Positions 13,310 through 21,177 of a stretch of 21,983 nt of DNA are shown here, piece after piece. The notes under the pieces were generated by a model. The model saw nothing but the letters and a program-made list of their open reading frames with translations, was not told the origin of the DNA and made no database searches. The first letter of the stretch is position 1; each line of letters starts with the position of its first letter. The position numbers were made by a program, and so were the translations under genes. Location: positions 1-21,983 of the forward strand of contig MGYH01000045.1 in assembly GCA_001801665.1 (NCBI GenBank), in the 5' to 3' direction. The stretch is from Gammaproteobacteria bacterium RIFCSPHIGHO2_12_FULL_45_12 (GTDB lineage Bacteria; Pseudomonadota; Gammaproteobacteria; DSM-16500).

Positions 13310-14830
13310 ATGACCACACGAACGGCCATTGCAGAGGCACTTCAACGGGTGAAAATCGCCGCGATCACCAATAAATCTGGGGTGGTTCAATCAACAACTA
13401 TCTCAAGGTCGGATCGTGAGATTTTGGTCGCTACCGGATGGCTGCGAGAGATTATCCGCGGCTGGTATATGCTGGTAAGACCTGATGTTGAGACCGGCGA
13501 TACGACAGCGTGGTACGTGAATTTCTGGGATTTCGTGAGAGCGTATCTCAACCAGCGATTTGGAAATAACTACTGCTTGTCGGCTGAGTCATCGCTAGAT
13601 TTGCATACGGAGAACCCACTGACACCAAGACAAATTATCGTGATTGCCAAACAGGGAGCGGGAATCAGGCCATTACCGCACGATACCTCACTAATGATTT
13701 ATGTCGATCCTAAAAACTTTCCCACCGAGGTGGGTAAAAAAAATGATCTAAATGTGATGCAGCTTGCCTATGCGCTTTGTAAAGTTGCGCCTTCTTATTT
13801 TTTAAAGCAACCAAGAGATGCTGAAATTGCATTACGATCGGTCAAATCGGCAGATGAAATCAGTAAAGTCATTATTCGTCACAATCTAAAAACAGCGGGG
13901 AACCGTATTGTTGGCGCCTATCAGGCACTCAATGATCACGACATGGCAACGGCTATAAAGAATGATCTTGCAACGGCAGGCATATTGGTTAATCCCAACC
14001 AGCCGTTTGAACAAGCAAAGGCTCTGTTATCCTCCGTCAGAATCACATCACCCTACGCAGCGCGCATTCGCGCCATGTGGGCAGAGGCGCGTGATTCTGT
14101 CATCACCCATTTCCCCATATCGCCAGGATTACCAAACAATACAGATGAATACTTGCATCAGATAGATGAAATTTATCAGTTTGATGCTTATAACTCATTA
14201 TCGATTGAAGGTTATCAAGTAACTGACGATTTGATTAACCGCGTTAAAAACAATCAATGGGATCCCGCCAACGATGAATATGACAATAACATCAAAAATG
14301 CGATGGCTGCCAAAGGTTATTATGACGCATTTCAAGAAGTAAAGAATGGTATTGCGAAAATCCTTCATGGCGACAACGCCGCTATCCTCGTTAAACAACA
14401 TTTACAAAAATGGTATCAATGTTTGTTTGGCCCATCGGTGAACGCAGGTATTTTGACGAGAGAATCACTGATTGGTTACCGCGATGATCGTGTGTTTATC
14501 CGAAATTCACGCCATTCTCCACCAGCAAAAGAAGTTGTTATCGATGCCATGGAAGCATTTTTTGAATGTATCAGGAATGAAACACATGCGGGCGTCAATG
14601 CTGTACTTAGTCATTATTTCTTTGTCTACATCCACCCTTACATGGATGGTAATGGGCGCATCGCGAGATTTCTGATGAACGCATTACTTGCCTCAGGCGG
14701 TTATCCGTGGACGGTGATACGCGTTAAAAATAGAAATAAATATATTTCAATTCTAGAGCAGACACATAATCAATTTGATTTGACTGCGTTTGCTCAATTT
14801 GTTAAAGATGAGATGAACAGTTTATATTAA
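13310..14830 (+). CDS. AbiEi-like DNA-binding domain fused to a Fic domain (AMPylator/toxin)
   Basis: 506 residues, two parts. Residues about 1-200 look like an AbiEi-type antitoxin: a winged-helix segment (ISRSDREILVATGWLREIIR then GWYMLVRP) and a C-terminal part with LSAESSLDLHTENPLTPRQI. Residues about 270-506 are a Fic domain: catalytic HPYMDGNGRIAR at His442-Arg453 matches HPFxxGNGRxxR fully, with Tyr for Phe. SLSIEG at Ser296-Gly301 fits the inhibitory (S/T)xxxE(G/N) motif N-terminal to the Fic core (class II), so the toxin part is probably self-restrained. Fic enzymes usually transfer AMP from ATP to a hydroxyl side chain; the target is unknown. AGG lies 6 nt before the ATG. It is solitary, flanked by a 53-bp repeat, and preceded by 23-bp repeats. 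Confidence 0.9.
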   Translation: MTTRTAIAEALQRVKIAAITNKSGVVQSTTISRSDREILVATGWLREIIRGWYMLVRPDVETGDTTAWYVNFWDFVRAYLNQRFGNNYCLSAESSLDLHTENPLTPRQIIVIAKQGAGIRPLPHDTSLMIYVDPKNFPTEVGKKNDLNVMQLAYALCKVAPSYFLKQPRDAEIALRSVKSADEISKVIIRHNLKTAGNRIVGAYQALNDHDMATAIKNDLATAGILVNPNQPFEQAKALLSSVRITSPYAARIRAMWAEARDSVITHFPISPGLPNNTDEYLHQIDEIYQFDAYNSLSIEGYQVTDDLINRVKNNQWDPANDEYDNNIKNAMAAKGYYDAFQEVKNGIAKILHGDNAAILVKQHLQKWYQCLFGPSVNAGILTRESLIGYRDDRVFIRNSRHSPPAKEVVIDAMEAFFECIRNETHAGVNAVLSHYFFVYIHPYMDGNGRIARFLMNALLASGGYPWTVIRVKNRNKYISILEQTHNQFDLTAFAQFVKDEMNSLY

Positions 14831-14882
14831 AATTCATAATGATCATTGACGAGGTTCTGGATTGCTTCGGCCAAAAAGCGGG

Positions 14883-14906
14883 CTCGCAACGGCGAATGAT
14901 GCAACA
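14883..14906 (-). repeat. Short sequence resembling an IS end, shared with 470-496
   Basis: The minus strand reads GTTGCATCATTC, then a short variable gap, then CGTTGCGAG. The same two blocks occur on the minus strand of 470-496, with 4 extra bases between them. Here it is preceded by GGGGCTTT, giving GGCTTTGTTGCATCATTC, which resembles terminal inverted repeats of IS903-group elements. No transposase is nearby, so this may be an old scar. Confidence 0.4.
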
Positions 14907-14910
14907 AAGC

Positions 14911-14933
14911 CCCGACAATACGACGAGGTCGGG
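14911..14933 (+). repeat. Small inverted repeat beside the right 53-bp repeat
   Basis: CCCGAC (14911-14916) and GTCGGG (14928-14933) form a 6-bp stem with an 11-base loop, touching the start of the right 53-bp repeat. The left copy also has a hairpin at this end, but with another sequence. Confidence 0.5.
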
Positions 14934-14985
14934 CGATCTCTGCCTTTGGAATCCCCCATCGCGACATGGAGAGCGGGAATCGCTG
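14933..14985 (+). repeat. 53-bp repeat, right copy (downstream of fic)
   Basis: Same-orientation copy of 13096-13148 with two mismatches, both near its left end. ATCATTTT follows both copies, directly in the left one and after 14 extra bases in the right one, so the similarity may run on. Confidence 0.85.
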
Positions 14986-15045
14986 GTCTTGACTTATTAA
15001 TCATTTTCCTTACAATGAAAATTGAGCGATGAGGACACATATTTC

Positions 15046-16215
15046 ATGGTCAAATTAAAGCACCCCATTCAACGCAGCCATTATATTGAAAAAATTGAAT
15101 TTTTATTTCAAATAAACCCCGTTGTCGCTATTTTAGGTCCTAGGCAATGCGGAAAGACAACGTTGGCGCGTTTATATGCGGACAGACAGAAAGAAAACAA
15201 CGCAATTCACTGGTTTGACCTGGAAAATCCAGACAATTTAGCGGGTTTAGAGGCTCCAATGCTTGCCTTGCAGGAATTGCGGGGTCTAATCGTCATCGAT
15301 GAAATACAAAAAAGACCTGATCTTTTTAAAGCATTGCGTGTGTTAGTCGATCAGCAGCGCGGCCATCAGCACTATCTTATTTTAGGCAGCGCTTCGCGAG
15401 ATTTAATTCAACAATCCTCAGAAACGCTGGCCGGACGGATTAGTTACATGGAGCTTAATCCATTTTCCTATCCAGAAGTCGATAATCTAAACCGCTTATG
15501 GATACGTGGTGGCTTCCCTGAATCATATTTATCACTGACCAATGAGAACAGTTGGGAATGGCGTAAATCCTATATTAGTACGTTTCTAGAAAGAGATATT
15601 CCCAATCTTGGCATTCAAGTGCCGCCGCAAACATTGCGGCGATTTTGGATGATGCTCGCACACTATCATGGCCATATTTTTAATTCATCCGACATAGGAA
15701 AATCGTTAGGCGTAGCTCATACAACAGCAAGACATTATTTAGATATTCTGACAGGCACATTCATGATACGTGAGCTGCCGCCATGGCTAGAAAATATCGA
15801 TAAGAGACAAATTAAGTCACCGAAAATATATTTTCGCGACAGTGGCATTTATCACTACCTTTTAAATGTGATGAACGTCGATGCACTTTATAATAACCCT
15901 AAGTTAGGCGCATCATGGGAAGGTTTTGCGATTGAGGAAATTATCCGCCATTATAACGGTGAAATGGGCGAAATATATTTTTGGGGCATCCATAATCAGG
16001 GTGAGCTCGACTTGCTTATTATTAAAGATGGGAAAAGATTAGGATTTGAATTTAAATACACTGACAGGCCGGCCATGACAAAATCCATGAATATGGCCAT
16101 TGACTATTTACAATTAGATACGGTAATCATTATCTATCCTGGAAAGGGAAATTTTCCCCTGACAGAGAAAATTCGAGCGGTTGGATTAAAGAATTTTCTC
16201 GATCAAGCATATTAG
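15046..16215 (+). CDS. AAA_14/DUF4143-family ATPase
   Basis: 389 residues from ATG 15046 (GAGGA about 11 nt ahead; an in-frame TTG at 15022 is possible). Domain order: Walker A GPRQCGKTT (31-39), Walker B LIVIDEIQ (81-88), sensor-like LILGSASRDLI, then an HTH-like part (SDIGKSLGVAHTTARHYLDI) and a C-terminal DUF4143 domain. The latter holds a PD-(D/E)xK-like pattern: EGFAIEEII, GELDLLI and EFKY. The family is widespread, often present in several copies per genome; its function is not established, though nuclease-like or toxin-related roles have been suggested. It converges with ubiB, overlapping by 4 bp. A dead relative lies at 2573-2996. Motifs are intact, so this copy is probably active. 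Confidence 0.92.
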   Translation: MVKLKHPIQRSHYIEKIEFLFQINPVVAILGPRQCGKTTLARLYADRQKENNAIHWFDLENPDNLAGLEAPMLALQELRGLIVIDEIQKRPDLFKALRVLVDQQRGHQHYLILGSASRDLIQQSSETLAGRISYMELNPFSYPEVDNLNRLWIRGGFPESYLSLTNENSWEWRKSYISTFLERDIPNLGIQVPPQTLRRFWMMLAHYHGHIFNSSDIGKSLGVAHTTARHYLDILTGTFMIRELPPWLENIDKRQIKSPKIYFRDSGIYHYLLNVMNVDALYNNPKLGASWEGFAIEEIIRHYNGEMGEIYFWGIHNQGELDLLIIKDGKRLGFEFKYTDRPAMTKSMNMAIDYLQLDTVIIIYPGKGNFPLTEKIRAVGLKNFLDQAY

Positions 16216-17780
16216 CGGAGCATTAAGATGTACCATGTCGCAGAGATGAAGAGTGTGATGCCCGCTCCCATTAAAAAATAACACCAATGATGTTTTTTGG
16301 AAGCAATCTGGCGTGGTGCTTGTATTTGTTCAAAACGGAATTTCTCTTGTTGATGCCTTGATTCTTTTAATACTTCATATAATAATCCTGGCATTTCAGG
16401 TAATTGTTCAGACCAGGTTGGGAAGTTGTTTCGTAGCCGCTTCAGAAATGCTCGTGTGCCAACTTGTTTTTTTAACCATTTCTCAATGTGAGGCGTTGCG
16501 GCTGTCCATAAATCCAGTTCCGGCGCTAATTGTCGGCTGAGGCCTTCGATGCTTAGCAATGTTTTTTGCAGTAAAATAAGCTGGGGTTGAATGTTGATGT
16601 GAAATCGTCTCGCTACCTGGAAAAGCCGTAATAATAATTTACCAAATGAAATGTCTTTAAGGGGCCGCTCAAAAATGGGTTCAGACACAGCACGGATGGC
16701 ACCTTCAAATTGATCCACACGCGTGTCGGGCGGGAGCCAGCCGCAGGCAATATGAAGTTCAGCCACACGCTGATAGTCGCGCTTGAAAAAGGCAATCATG
16801 TTTTCAGCCAGATAACGCTGATCATTTTGGCTGAGTGACCCAACAATGCCAAAGTCGACAATTTTAATAATGGGGTCGTGCCAGTTGTCACTGGCGACAA
16901 AGATATTACCAGGATGCAAATCCGCGTGAAAAAAACTGTCACGAAAGACCTGCGTAAAGAAAATTTCAATGCAGCGCTCCGCAATTTTTTGCATATTGGC
17001 GCCAGATGCTTTCAGTTGGGCAATGTGATGAATGGGTATGCCGTAAATGCGCTCCATGACCAAGACATTGATTCGGGAGGCATCCCAGTAAATCGTTGGA
17101 ACATAAAGTGACCTGGTGTTGGCGAAATTACGTTTAAGCTGTGACGCATTGGCGCCTTCTCGCAACAGGTCCAGCTCATCATGTAATGTTTGGGCAATTT
17201 CTTCGACCATTTGTATGGGTTTGAAGTCCCGCGCTTGATTAAAGTAGCGTTCGGCGGCTTTTGCCAGTGACAAAAGCAAGTCAAGATCACGGTCGATGAG
17301 GGTGCGAATGTGAGGCCTGAGCACTTTGACGGCCACCTCATCGCCATTTAGCAAGGTGGCGGCGTGCACTTGTGCAATGGAGGCGGAGGCAAGCGCATTC
17401 GCATCAAAGGAAAGAAAGGTCTCTTCAATGGGGCATCCCAGTGCTTTTTCAATAATGGATTGCGCCTTGCTGCCAGAAAAAGGGGGCACTTGATCTTGTA
17501 ATTTGGCGAGTTCGTTCGCGATGTCATCGGGAATGAAATCTCTGCGCGTGGAAACAATCTGGCCGACTTTGACAAAAATGGGTCCAAGGTCTTCCAGCGC
17601 GCGCCGAATGCGTTCGCCGCGCGACATGTTTTTATCAAGGGTCCAGTAAAAAGGATTGAGAAAAATTAAAAACCGTAACGGTGCAAACCAATGTGTGCCT
17701 AAGACGATTTCGTCAATATTGTAGCGCATCAAAATGAAGTTGATACGGATCAGGCGAATCGCGCGAGTGATAATTTTCAC
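16212..17780 (-). CDS. ubiB: UbiB, atypical kinase/ATPase for ubiquinone biosynthesis
   Basis: Member of the ABC1/ADCK/UbiB protein-kinase-like family needed for ubiquinone synthesis, membrane-anchored. 522 residues. Family marks: KxGQ (KVGQIVSTRRDFIP, 71 onward); the alanine-rich nucleotide loop ASASIAQVHAA (131-141), typical in place of the glycine-rich one; Lys152 in VAVKV; the ExD motif (ELD, 202-204); HADLHPGN (285-292), which holds the catalytic-loop Asp; and DFG (309-311). A C-terminal hydrophobic helix (MGAGITLFISATWYILML) is the membrane anchor. The start is GTG at 17780, overlapping the ubiJ stop as GTGA, so the two are coupled. Last gene of ubiE-ubiJ-ubiB. Confidence 0.96.
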   Translation of the reverse strand: MKIITRAIRLIRINFILMRYNIDEIVLGTHWFAPLRFLIFLNPFYWTLDKNMSRGERIRRALEDLGPIFVKVGQIVSTRRDFIPDDIANELAKLQDQVPPFSGSKAQSIIEKALGCPIEETFLSFDANALASASIAQVHAATLLNGDEVAVKVLRPHIRTLIDRDLDLLLSLAKAAERYFNQARDFKPIQMVEEIAQTLHDELDLLREGANASQLKRNFANTRSLYVPTIYWDASRINVLVMERIYGIPIHHIAQLKASGANMQKIAERCIEIFFTQVFRDSFFHADLHPGNIFVASDNWHDPIIKIVDFGIVGSLSQNDQRYLAENMIAFFKRDYQRVAELHIACGWLPPDTRVDQFEGAIRAVSEPIFERPLKDISFGKLLLRLFQVARRFHINIQPQLILLQKTLLSIEGLSRQLAPELDLWTAATPHIEKWLKKQVGTRAFLKRLRNNFPTWSEQLPEMPGLLYEVLKESRHQQEKFRFEQIQAPRQIASKKHHWCYFLMGAGITLFISATWYILMLR

Positions 17781-18400
17781 GGTGCTACCTCTTGATTGGC
17801 CAGGTTATCGCGACATTGCCGTAGTCGGGCCTCTGCGCGCTCTACATCCAGTTGCAAAGTGTCAACCTGATTAAAAAAATCTTGCAGCGCTTCGTTAGTG
17901 GGAAACCAGTCTGCTTCCTCGTGAACAAATTCGTTGATGTTCTGGCTTAAACTGTTGTCTGCCTGTTTTAGCCATTGTTTCATGCGGCGCATGAAATGGC
18001 CAAGATGGTAAGCAGGCGCATCACCGGTGAAATGAGAAAGCTGTTCTTCCCAGTCAATGTCAAGTTCATCAAATAAAGCGATAATTTGCTGACTCAGTAG
18101 AGCGTTGCCCTCAATAACAAGGTCATTGGCAAAAAAAACGCGCCGATTGTTTTTTTCAAGCATGACACCAAGCAGTTGCAGGGGCGTGCCGCGAAGGGTG
18201 GCGGCACAGGGGAGTGAGGGGTCTGTTTTGACTAAAATGCCCTGTGCCGTGATGAGTAGCTGAAAGGAGAGGCGAAGCGGGTGCAATTCAATGGCAATGG
18301 CCTGACCTTGTAATGGATTCAGGCGGTCCCGTGAGGCTGGGTCCAGCGCAAGATACCGGTTGATGGCATTGCCAAGTGAGGAGAGAAAGAAGTCTTTCAT
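17777..18400 (-). CDS. ubiJ: UbiJ, SCP2-domain lipid-binding protein of the ubiquinone pathway
   Basis: Accessory protein of the Ubi complex; its SCP2-type domain binds the hydrophobic ubiquinone intermediates. 207 residues. The first 130 residues fit the SCP2 fold (NRYLALDPASRDRLNPLQGQ, then IAIELHPLRLSFQLL, and LRGTPLQLLGVML). The C-terminal part (about 135-205) is helical and charged, as in E. coli UbiJ. I chose ATG 18400, which gives the usual short N-terminus MKDFFLSSLGNAIN; a TTG at 18436 is in frame but has no support. It lies 4 nt after the ubiE stop and overlaps ubiB. The position between ubiE and ubiB settles the identity. Confidence 0.9.
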   Translation of the reverse strand: MKDFFLSSLGNAINRYLALDPASRDRLNPLQGQAIAIELHPLRLSFQLLITAQGILVKTDPSLPCAATLRGTPLQLLGVMLEKNNRRVFFANDLVIEGNALLSQQIIALFDELDIDWEEQLSHFTGDAPAYHLGHFMRRMKQWLKQADNSLSQNINEFVHEEADWFPTNEALQDFFNQVDTLQLDVERAEARLRQCRDNLANQEVAP

Positions 18401-18404
18401 CGTG

Positions 18405-19190
18405 CTAGTATTTATATCCTTTGTGCAAGGCGACAATGCCGCCAGTTAAGTTAAAATAAGTGACGTCCTCAAATTCAGCGTCTTGCATCATGCTTTTTAA
18501 AGTTTCCTGATCTGGATGCATGCGAATGGATTCCACTAAATATTGATAGCTGTCTTTGTCTTTCGCAAAAACGGCGCCCATTTTAGGGATCATGTTAAAT
18601 GAATAAAGATCATAAAGTTTGCGGATGAGGGGCACTGGTGAATGCGAAAATTCCAGCACAATGAGTTTCCCGCCCGGCTTTAAGACGCGATACAGGGAGC
18701 GAAGGGCATTTTCTTTTTGCGTCACGTTACGTAGGCCAAAAGCAATGGTGATGCAATCAAAATAATTGTCTTCAAAGGGCAGGCATTCCGCATCTGCCTG
18801 AAGGTAGCTCACGTTGCCAGCAAGGCCGCTGTTGGTCAAGCGATCGCGCCCGATGTTTAGCATGGCTTCATTGATGTCGGTCATCATGACGTGACCGGTT
18901 GGGCCGACTTGTTTTGCGAAAACCCTAGCGAGATCCCCCGTGCCAGAGGCGACATCCAGCACTGTCTGTCCTTTTTTTATGTCGGCATGGCGGATGGTGA
19001 AACGCTTCCACAGTCGATGCAGGCCAAATGACATGACATCATTCATGAGGTCATAGTTGGGCGCGACCGAGTGGAACACGTGAGCAACGAGGGTGGATTT
19101 GGCCTCCATGGGGACGCTGCGGTAGCCAAAATCGGTATGTTTAAAATCGGATGGTTGTGGTGGCATGGTCTGGTCCAGCATGTTCGTCAT
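18405..19190 (-). CDS. ubiE: UbiE/MenG methyltransferase
   Basis: SAM-dependent C-methyltransferase of ubiquinone (and, where present, menaquinone) synthesis. From ATG 19190 it has 261 residues. Motifs: HVFHSVAPNYDLMNDVMSFG (UbiE signature), SAM motif I TVLDVASGTGDLA, then DITIAFGLRNVT-type block (CITIAFGLRNVTQKENALRS), LKPGGKLIVLEFS, and the C-terminal MHPDQETLKSMMQDAEFEDV. Alternative starts at 19181 and 19166 are in frame; relatives begin close to the last. A minus-strand TATAAT (19198-19203) lies just before 19190, so the ATG at 19190 would be nearly leaderless and a later start may be right. First gene of ubiE-ubiJ-ubiB. Confidence 0.95.
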   Translation of the reverse strand: MTNMLDQTMPPQPSDFKHTDFGYRSVPMEAKSTLVAHVFHSVAPNYDLMNDVMSFGLHRLWKRFTIRHADIKKGQTVLDVASGTGDLARVFAKQVGPTGHVMMTDINEAMLNIGRDRLTNSGLAGNVSYLQADAECLPFEDNYFDCITIAFGLRNVTQKENALRSLYRVLKPGGKLIVLEFSHSPVPLIRKLYDLYSFNMIPKMGAVFAKDKDSYQYLVESIRMHPDQETLKSMMQDAEFEDVTYFNLTGGIVALHKGYKY

Positions 19191-19197
19191 GGGCGGT

Positions 19198-19203
19198 ATT
19201 ATA
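19198..19203 (-). promoter_or_regulatory. Candidate -10 box of the ubiE operon
   Basis: A perfect TATAAT on the minus strand. A start site about 7 nt on would fall at the 19190 ATG. The -35 region (around 19221-19226) is not a good match to TTGACA. Confidence 0.35.
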
Positions 19204-19249
19204 CGCGAAGCAGGCCCAAGGGAGATAATAAATTTGCGGGATAAGACGG

Positions 19250-20194
19250 TTACGGGGTGGTAGGGGGGGTGAGTGTCTGCAGGGGGGGCGCGATGCGGGA
19301 GGACTGAACCCGCGCACAAAGGGTGTATCTGGGCACGACAGCCGTTTTGCTTAAGAAGTACCCCGATTTATTTGCCGTGCAATATTGCAGGCCATAGAAG
19401 TTAAAGAATTTTTCATAATGTGGTTTTGTTATTGAAGCCGGTGCTGCCAAGATATTGCAACTGCTGGAGTTGTAAATATATTTATAATTGGGCAGGGTAC
19501 TCTGCAGAATTTGATTGACATAATCATAATATTTTCCGACATTGCCATTGATCATCAGGTTGGTGCCTGCAACAATGGCCGTCCGAATGAAGCTGTCATT
19601 GTAGGCGATGGCGGGTGGCTCCACGTAGACGCAAGTCTCCGTACGATAGTCGTTTTTATTTGTCGGAACATAGAGTCGGCAAGTGTAGCGTGAGTCAGCA
19701 GCGTAACTATTGTAAAGGTCAAGACTTTTAATGGGGTAGGTGGGGTTGCTTGGCGCGGGTGCTTTGAATTCAATGGCGGTCGTGTAACCAAAGCTGCCGA
19801 TTTGTGTATAACCAATGGGGCAAGTCGCTTCTGTTGCACTCAGTACACGGGTACTGTCAGAGGGGTCTAGTGTGATGGTTCGTTCCACGGTGCAATAGGC
19901 GGGGCATGAGCTACCTTGACGCGGTGTCGTTAGTCCAGAGAGATAGCGTTGGTTGGCATCAGGGCAGTCAAAATTAGCTGGCGCGGGGCAAACGACGGGC
20001 TGTTCAGTCATTGGGTTAATCTCGGTCTCAGGTGCCTGCACTGTAATTTGCACAGCAAGCGGTGCGGCAGCCTTTTCTTGAAAGGGCTTGTTGCTTTTCA
20101 GATAGGCACTATCCACCGCTTGGGCGCTGACTAGCGGTGATAACACGACCAGCATGACAACGATAATGCATTTAAAGTATGTTAACGGTTTCAT
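19250..20194 (-). CDS. Cysteine-rich exported protein, paralog 3 of a tandem family
   Basis: 314 residues, family not recognised. From ATG 20194 it starts with a Sec signal: MKPLTYFKCIIVVMLVVLSP, then LVSAQA. The mature part shares a plan with the two genes upstream: CPAPANFDCP, SSCPAYCTVER, CPIGYTQIGSFG, a YPI...YNSY...YTCRLY stretch, and near the end FFNFYGLQYC, GYFLSKTAVVP and LCARVQSS. Cysteines are conserved between paralogs, suggesting disulfides in the periplasm or outside the cell. It is the most divergent copy: the VGQY segment reads VGKYYDYVN and the DSNCT motif is replaced by SSCN. GGATGGG lies about 8 nt before the ATG. It ends in a proline/threonine tail (LTPPTTP). Confidence 0.75.
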   Translation of the reverse strand: MKPLTYFKCIIVVMLVVLSPLVSAQAVDSAYLKSNKPFQEKAAAPLAVQITVQAPETEINPMTEQPVVCPAPANFDCPDANQRYLSGLTTPRQGSSCPAYCTVERTITLDPSDSTRVLSATEATCPIGYTQIGSFGYTTAIEFKAPAPSNPTYPIKSLDLYNSYAADSRYTCRLYVPTNKNDYRTETCVYVEPPAIAYNDSFIRTAIVAGTNLMINGNVGKYYDYVNQILQSTLPNYKYIYNSSSCNILAAPASITKPHYEKFFNFYGLQYCTANKSGYFLSKTAVVPRYTLCARVQSSRIAPPLQTLTPPTTP

Positions 20195-20238
20195 GTCATT
20201 ACCCATCCTGCCTAACAGTATAGCATATTTGGGGGTCA

Positions 20239-21159
20239 TCATTTCGATAAAATCCAGCCAGATTTCATGCGCGTGCAGACAATCGAAGACTGCACCTGCT
20301 GTGTTTTGCTGTAATAGAGTCCAGCAGGTAAAGGCGTGCATTGCTGAAAGGAAAAATAATTTAAGAACTTTTCTTCATGCCAGGTACCCCGTGATCCATA
20401 TGGCGTGGTTTTCGTGCAATTGGTATCAATGATATAAATAATCCCCTCATCTTTTAAATTGTAATAAGACGTGTATTGACCAACGCCGGTGATGGTGGGA
20501 AAAAATAGGATATAAAAGCTAATCAAGATATTTTTTTTATCATTGATATTTTTCAATACAATGGGGTCGTTCGTGACAAAGCCGCCACGATCACTTTTCC
20601 TGCATGCCGATATTGGTTGCGGATAGGTTGGTGCAAGTTTGCATTGATATTGAGGGCTGTCATTATAAGCATTGAATGCCTCGATGGTCGGGATGGGATA
20701 AGGTGCCGGTTCTCCTTGATCCTGATGAACAATGGCGGGTACCAGTCCAAAGGACCCGCTTTGGACATAGCCTGAAGGGCAAATGGGAATGACGGTATTT
20801 AATACGGTGACAGGATTAGTGCCGGAATCAACTTGGTCTACACGGGTGACATGGCAAATGGAGGGACAGCTAGAATTGGCAGGCGGCGTTTTAAACCCGG
20901 TAGAATAAACTCCATTCGCGTTGGGGCAGCTTAAATAGGCGGGTGCAGGGCAAGCTTGCGGCGGACCTTCAAGGCTGGTTGGTGCAGACAGAATATTTTG
21001 CTGGAGCATGTGTGGTTTGGCCTGTTGCTTCGTGAAGGGAAGTTTTTTATGGATGTCGGCACTGTCGGTGGTGACTGCCTGGACGCTCGAGCCGCTCATT
21101 GCCATGACGAGGAAGAAGGTGAGGACATTTAAAAAAAGGCTGCTTGAAAGAGGTTTCAT
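20239..21159 (-). CDS. Cysteine-rich exported protein, paralog 2 of a tandem family
   Basis: 306 residues, same family as its neighbours. Signal peptide: MKPLSSSLFLNVLTFFLVMA then MSGSSVQA. Mature protein: CPAPAYLSCPNANG; SSCPSICHVTRV; CPSGYVQSGSFG; YPIPTIEAFNAYNDSPQYQC; NDPIVLKNINDKKNILI; VGQYTSYYNLKDEGIIYIID with NCT; and EEKFLNYFSFQQC...GLYYSKT...VCTRM. It carries an extra run of about 10 residues (SFYILFFPTI) between NILI and TGVGQY that paralog 1 lacks; it is strongly hydrophobic. Only 44 nt separate it from the next gene and 18 nt from the previous stop, so the three are one operon. Function unknown. Confidence 0.78.
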   Translation of the reverse strand: MKPLSSSLFLNVLTFFLVMAMSGSSVQAVTTDSADIHKKLPFTKQQAKPHMLQQNILSAPTSLEGPPQACPAPAYLSCPNANGVYSTGFKTPPANSSCPSICHVTRVDQVDSGTNPVTVLNTVIPICPSGYVQSGSFGLVPAIVHQDQGEPAPYPIPTIEAFNAYNDSPQYQCKLAPTYPQPISACRKSDRGGFVTNDPIVLKNINDKKNILISFYILFFPTITGVGQYTSYYNLKDEGIIYIIDTNCTKTTPYGSRGTWHEEKFLNYFSFQQCTPLPAGLYYSKTQQVQSSIVCTRMKSGWILSK

Positions 21160-21177
21160 TTTTCACCCTGTGTTTGC

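Noticed and set aside
14843..15040. Minus-strand open frame between the Fic and ATPase genes
   Set aside because: It translates the 53-bp repeat and the IS-like scar; no protein features.
18401..18436. Upstream TTG start extending UbiJ by 12 residues
   Set aside because: It would overlap ubiE and the extension has no family support; the ATG at 18400 fits relatives.
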